DNA of 8,974 bases, taken from contig VAYL01000155.1 in NCBI GenBank assembly GCA_005884305.1, positions 500 through 9,473 on the forward strand, read 5' to 3'. Shown piece after piece: positions 6,226 through 8,974 of the stretch; within the stretch, counting starts at the first letter, position 1; each line of letters begins with the position of its first letter. This DNA comes from Actinomycetota bacterium (lineage in GTDB: Bacteria > Actinomycetota > Thermoleophilia > Solirubrobacterales > 70-9). The translations under genes and the position numbers were made by a program. The notes under the pieces were generated by a model. The model saw nothing but the letters and a program-made list of their open reading frames with translations, was not told the origin of the DNA and ran no database searches.

Positions 6226-6630
6226 ATGGACGACGGAAAGGATGTGCTCGACTGGCTGTTCGAGCCTGAGGAGGAAGGTGACGGGGAGGACTCCGATGGG
6301 TCCTGGAGCCGTCTTGGGTTCGATTCATTCGATGAGTTCATCGATCACATCGCCGAGGAACGGCGCAGGGTCCAGGGTGGTTTCTTCGAGCCGCCCCCAC
6401 GGATTCCCGCGGCTTACATTCCGGGCGCGGAAGCAGGAGACATCGGCGACATCAGACGCCGACGACCGGCAACCCGGCAGGTCGGTGTCAAGCTGAGGCA
6501 CGAGGACTACGAGTTGCTGGTCGACGCGGCGGCGATGTACGACGTCGCTCCGTCAACCCTCGCGCGGATGCTCGTAAGGCGCGGTGTACTCGCGATCGTC
6601 GAGCGCGAGTCCAGCGTGGACTCGGGCTAA
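6226..6630 (+). CDS. Small acidic protein with ribbon-helix-helix-like C terminus
   Basis: A 134-residue protein from ATG 6226. The first 50 residues are strongly acidic (EPEEEGDGEDSD) with a predicted amphipathic stretch, FDSFDEFIDHIAEERRR. A proline-rich linker (57-66) and an RRRRPATRQ basic patch (77-85) follow. Residues 83-127 fit a ribbon-helix-helix (CopG/Arc-like) unit: strand RQVGVKL, helix HEDYELLVDAAAMY, turn DVAPS, and helix TLARMLVRRGVLAIVE. Such proteins dimerise and bind short repeated operators, so this may be a local regulator or an antitoxin-like protein; no toxin gene is adjacent. GGGAG sits nine bases before the ATG; a TTG at 6190 would add twelve unconserved residues. Its TAA overlaps the stop of the convergent dehydrogenase gene. 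The gene looks real; the fold is assigned by pattern only. Confidence 0.75.
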   Translation: MDDGKDVLDWLFEPEEEGDGEDSDGSWSRLGFDSFDEFIDHIAEERRRVQGGFFEPPPRIPAAYIPGAEAGDIGDIRRRRPATRQVGVKLRHEDYELLVDAAAMYDVAPSTLARMLVRRGVLAIVERESSVDSG

Positions 6631-7913
6631 CTCTCCGACCCGGCGGCAGCCGCCGTTGCGGCGGCGGACGCGCCATCTGAGCTCGGCCGCTCCGAGTCCG
6701 CCTCGGCCTCCTTCGCCCAGTGGTTCAGCTCGCGGCGGGCGATGACCATCTTGTGGACCTCGTCGGGGCCGTCGGCGACTTTCAGCATCCGCGAGAAGCG
6801 CCACATCCCGGCCAGTGGGGTGTCGTCGGACATGCCGAGGGCGCCGTGGACCTGGATGGCCCGGTCGAGGACGTCCATGACGACGTTCGCGGCGACGACC
6901 TTGATCATCGAGATCTCGCGGCGTGCCTCGCGCTTGCCCTGCGTGTCCATCTTCCAGGCGGCCATCAGGGTCAGCAGACGGGCCTGCTCAACCTCCATGC
7001 GCGACTTTGCGACGAAGTCCTGGACGAACTGCTTGTCGGCGAGCTTGCCGCCGAAGGTCTCGCGTGAGTTCGCGCGCTTGCACATCATCTCGATGGCCCG
7101 CTCGGCCGTTCCGATCGCGCGCATGCAGTGGTGGATGCGCCCGGGGCCGAGCCGGTCCTGGGCGATCACGAAGCCAGCCTGGCGAGGGCCGAGCAGGCTG
7201 GCCTCGGGGACGCGACAGTCCTCGTAGAGGATCTCGCAGTGGCCCGGGCCGCCGTCATGCCCCATGACGGAGACGGGGCGCACGAGGTTGAAGCCCGGGT
7301 TGTCGGTCGGGACGAGGATCATCGACGCGCGCCCGTAGGGGTGGGCATCCGGATCGGTGACGCACATGACGATGGCGACCGACGCGCCGACGGCCCCGGA
7401 GGTGAACCACTTGTGGCCGTTGATGACCCACTCGCCGTCGACCAGCTCGGCGCGGGTCCGAAGCGTCGTCGGGTCGGACCCCGACACCTCGGGCTCGGTC
7501 ATCGAGAAGCAGGACCGGATCTCGCCGTCCAGCAGCGGATCGAGCCACTCCGCGCGCTGCTCGTCCGTGCCGTGCTCGGCGAGGATCTCCATGTTTCCCG
7601 TGTCCGGCGCGGAGCAGTTGAACGCCATCGGCGCGACCGCCGGGCTGCGGCCCATCTCCTCGCAGATGACCCCGTACTCCCAGTTGGTGAGCCCGGCGCC
7701 GTAGCGCTCGTCGGGCATGAAGAGATTCCAGAGCCCCGCCTCGCGTGCCTTGGCACGGATGTCGACGAGGATCTGCGGGTACGGCGTCCCCGGACCGACC
7801 TCGTCGTCGAGCGCACGCAGCGCCTCGAGCTCCACCGGATAGACGTGCTCGTGCATGAACGTCCGGATCCGGCCGCGAAGCTCGTCCACCCGCGGGCTCA
7901 ACTCGAAGTCCAC
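6627..7913 (-). CDS. Acyl-CoA dehydrogenase of the ACAD10/ACAD11 type
   Basis: An FAD-dependent acyl-CoA dehydrogenase-fold enzyme of 428 residues with the usual helical N-domain, beta middle domain and helical C-domain. Subfamily marks include FNCSAPDTGNME (98-109), CFSMTEPEVSGSD (135-147, flavin site), WVINGHKWF (162-170) and RLGPGRIHHCMR (254-265). In common ACADs a catalytic Glu sits in a YEG motif; here that place reads ADGPDEVH with D381, as I recall for ACAD10/11. Those enzymes, and LvaC of the levulinate pathway, process a 4-phosphoacyl-CoA made by a partner kinase into enoyl-CoA; the nearby kinase gene supports that role here. The C-terminal 26 residues are a low-complexity Ser/Ala tail that is not part of the fold. 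It starts with GTG at 7913, with no visible ribosome-binding site and the family N terminus MDFELSPRV following at once. It is probably co-transcribed with the permease gene 42 bases upstream. Confidence 0.94.
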   Translation of the reverse strand: MDFELSPRVDELRGRIRTFMHEHVYPVELEALRALDDEVGPGTPYPQILVDIRAKAREAGLWNLFMPDERYGAGLTNWEYGVICEEMGRSPAVAPMAFNCSAPDTGNMEILAEHGTDEQRAEWLDPLLDGEIRSCFSMTEPEVSGSDPTTLRTRAELVDGEWVINGHKWFTSGAVGASVAIVMCVTDPDAHPYGRASMILVPTDNPGFNLVRPVSVMGHDGGPGHCEILYEDCRVPEASLLGPRQAGFVIAQDRLGPGRIHHCMRAIGTAERAIEMMCKRANSRETFGGKLADKQFVQDFVAKSRMEVEQARLLTLMAAWKMDTQGKREARREISMIKVVAANVVMDVLDRAIQVHGALGMSDDTPLAGMWRFSRMLKVADGPDEVHKMVIARRELNHWAKEAEADSERPSSDGASAAATAAAAGSES

Positions 7914-7955
7914 GGAGGCAGCGTACCCCGCCGGGCACGCCGCCGGCTGCGCGGG

Positions 7956-8873
7956 CTACCCCGCGGGTGCGGTCGCCTCGCGGGTTCCGTCGCGAATGCG
8001 CTGGCGGTGGAGCCCGATCTGGAAGGCGAACAGCGCGATGATCACGAGCGCGGCAACGCTCATCGACGGGATCAGCACCGTCGACGGCACCTTCTCCTTG
8101 ATGATGAGCGTGACCGCCGAGGCGATCATCACGAGGCCGAGCGCGTTCCGCAGGAGCCCGGTAGGCACGCGGACGGCGAGCTGGCTGCCGAGCAGGACGC
8201 CCGGGATCGAGCCGACCAGGATGTTTGCCGCGAGGCCGAGGTCGACGTTGCCGCCCACCCAGTGCGCCACTCCCGCGGCCCACAGCAGGATCGCGGCGTG
8301 CACAACGTCAGTCCCAACGACCCGCTGGGGCGTCAGGCGGAAGACGGCGATCAGGACGATCGCGATCAGCGTGCCGCTTCCGGCGGACGTCAGGCCGATC
8401 ACGAAGCCGGTCGTGGCGCCCGTGATCACGGCCGCGATGATGTGGCGGCGGTACAGGTGCATCGCATAGCGCTCGGGAATCACGTCGCGCAGGAACAGCG
8501 CGCGGATCAGCGTCGCGATCCCGACGACGAAGAGGGCCGCGCCGACGGCGCCGAGCACGATCTGATTGACGGTGTCCTCGCCGTACGCGTTCTGCAGCAC
8601 CTCGATGATCCACACGCCGAGAATCGCCATCGGAACGCTCCCGACCGCAAGCCAGAACACGATCGCGCGGTGGACGGTGTGGTGCTTCAGGTGCCGCCAG
8701 GCTCCGGCGGTCTTGGTGACGGCGCCGTAGAAGATGTCGGTCCCGACCGCGGTCACCGGCTGAATGCCGAAGAGCAGGATCAGGAGAGGGGTCATCAGAG
8801 ATCCGCCGCCCATGCCGGTCATGCCGACGAGCAGGCCGATCCCGAACCCGAAGATGACGATGACGGGATCCAT
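7956..8873 (-). CDS. TauE/SafE-family membrane permease (sulfite exporter family)
   Basis: A 305-residue membrane protein with about eight hydrophobic segments and the internal duplication typical of TauE/SafE. Repeat 1 has GLLVGMTGMGGGSLMTPLL (13-31) followed by AVGTDIFYG (42-50). Repeat 2 has GFVIGLTSAGSGTLIAIVL (156-174) followed by VVGTDVVHA (185-193). Family members export sulfite, sulfoacetate or other small organic anions; the substrate here is unknown, and no sulfur-metabolism gene is visible in the window. A short basic tail (HRQRIRDGTREA) ends the protein. ATG 8873 is preceded by AAAGGG 12 bases upstream. Its stop lies 42 bases before the acyl-CoA dehydrogenase start on the same strand, suggesting one transcript, so export of an acid related to that pathway is possible but purely inferred. 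Confidence 0.92.
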   Translation of the reverse strand: MDPVIVIFGFGIGLLVGMTGMGGGSLMTPLLILLFGIQPVTAVGTDIFYGAVTKTAGAWRHLKHHTVHRAIVFWLAVGSVPMAILGVWIIEVLQNAYGEDTVNQIVLGAVGAALFVVGIATLIRALFLRDVIPERYAMHLYRRHIIAAVITGATTGFVIGLTSAGSGTLIAIVLIAVFRLTPQRVVGTDVVHAAILLWAAGVAHWVGGNVDLGLAANILVGSIPGVLLGSQLAVRVPTGLLRNALGLVMIASAVTLIIKEKVPSTVLIPSMSVAALVIIALFAFQIGLHRQRIRDGTREATAPAG

Positions 8874-8974
8874 TGCGTTTCGCTGCCCTTTCTGGCCCTT
8901 TCCAATCAGATTGGTGGAGAGCCAGGTCCGCCAGGGTACCAGCCGATTCCTTTGTTCTTTTCCCGCCTTGAGGT
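8874..8974 (-). promoter_or_regulatory. Upstream region of the permease gene with a 13-bp palindrome
   Basis: The 101 bp before the permease start are less GC-rich than the surrounding genes, as expected of a promoter region. CCAATC, one base, GATTGG at 8902-8914 forms a perfect 6-bp inverted repeat, a possible operator, 28 bases before the ATG. AAAGGG occurs twice on the minus strand (8901-8896 and 8891-8886), ten bases apart; the nearer copy is the probable ribosome-binding site. I cannot pick out a convincing -35/-10 pair. A single GGTACC (8935-8940) also lies here. Confidence 0.4.

Noticed and set aside
7914..7958. Permease and dehydrogenase lie in the same frame, separated by one TAG and 14 codons, hinting at a read-through fusion
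   Set aside because: The linker has no conserved sequence and a membrane permease fused to a soluble dehydrogenase is not a known arrangement; one-in-three chance explains the shared frame.
7255..8283. A 342-codon minus-strand frame across the permease/dehydrogenase junction
   Set aside because: Shifted reading of two well-supported genes; composition is Arg/Gly/Ala-rich and shows no motif.

Overview
The window is GC-rich throughout. It has mostly short intergenic gaps, several GTG or TTG starts, and protein families that together suggest a high-GC actinobacterium. A Thermoleophilia/Solirubrobacterales-like origin is my guess from the flavour of the proteins (DEAD-box helicase with DbpA domain, actinobacterial multi-pass membrane protein, ACAD10/11-type acyl-CoA dehydrogenase); it is not proven by anything here. 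I see no rRNA, tRNA, CRISPR array or insertion sequence.

Left part (1-4305). A PfkB-family sugar kinase runs off the left edge on the minus strand. It is divergent from a DEAD-box RNA helicase (plus), and the 88 bp between them hold a small inverted repeat and a possible 8-residue leader ORF that overlaps the helicase start. The helicase overlaps the start of a large membrane protein with a soluble C-terminal domain. Directly after that gene's stop, in the same frame, lies an internal fragment of an EamA/DMT-type transporter that lacks both ends; I read it as a pseudogene.

Middle and right part (4323-7913). This is the most interesting region. A HAD-family hydrolase (minus), an APH-fold phosphotransferase (plus) and an acyl-CoA dehydrogenase (minus) lie within 3.6 kb. 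Each closely resembles one of the three domains that are fused in the animal protein ACAD10 (HAD, then APH kinase, then ACAD). By analogy with ACAD10/ACAD11 and the bacterial levulinate (Lva) pathway, the kinase and dehydrogenase probably convert a 4-hydroxyacyl-CoA, through a phosphorylated intermediate, into an enoyl-CoA for beta-oxidation; the HAD role is open. The HAD and kinase genes are divergent with almost no space between their starts and share a palindromic ribosome-binding sequence.

Between the kinase and dehydrogenase genes sits a small gene for an acidic protein with a ribbon-helix-helix-like C terminus. It is preceded by a near-perfect palindrome built from four GGTACC units spaced 10, 11 and 10 bp apart. 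This could be the operator of that small protein, a hairpin at the end of the kinase transcript, or a dispersed repeat. The small gene and the dehydrogenase are convergent with overlapping stop codons.

Right edge (7956-8974). A TauE/SafE-family membrane permease lies upstream of, and on the same strand as, the dehydrogenase and probably heads a two-gene transcript with it. Its upstream region has a 13-bp palindrome.
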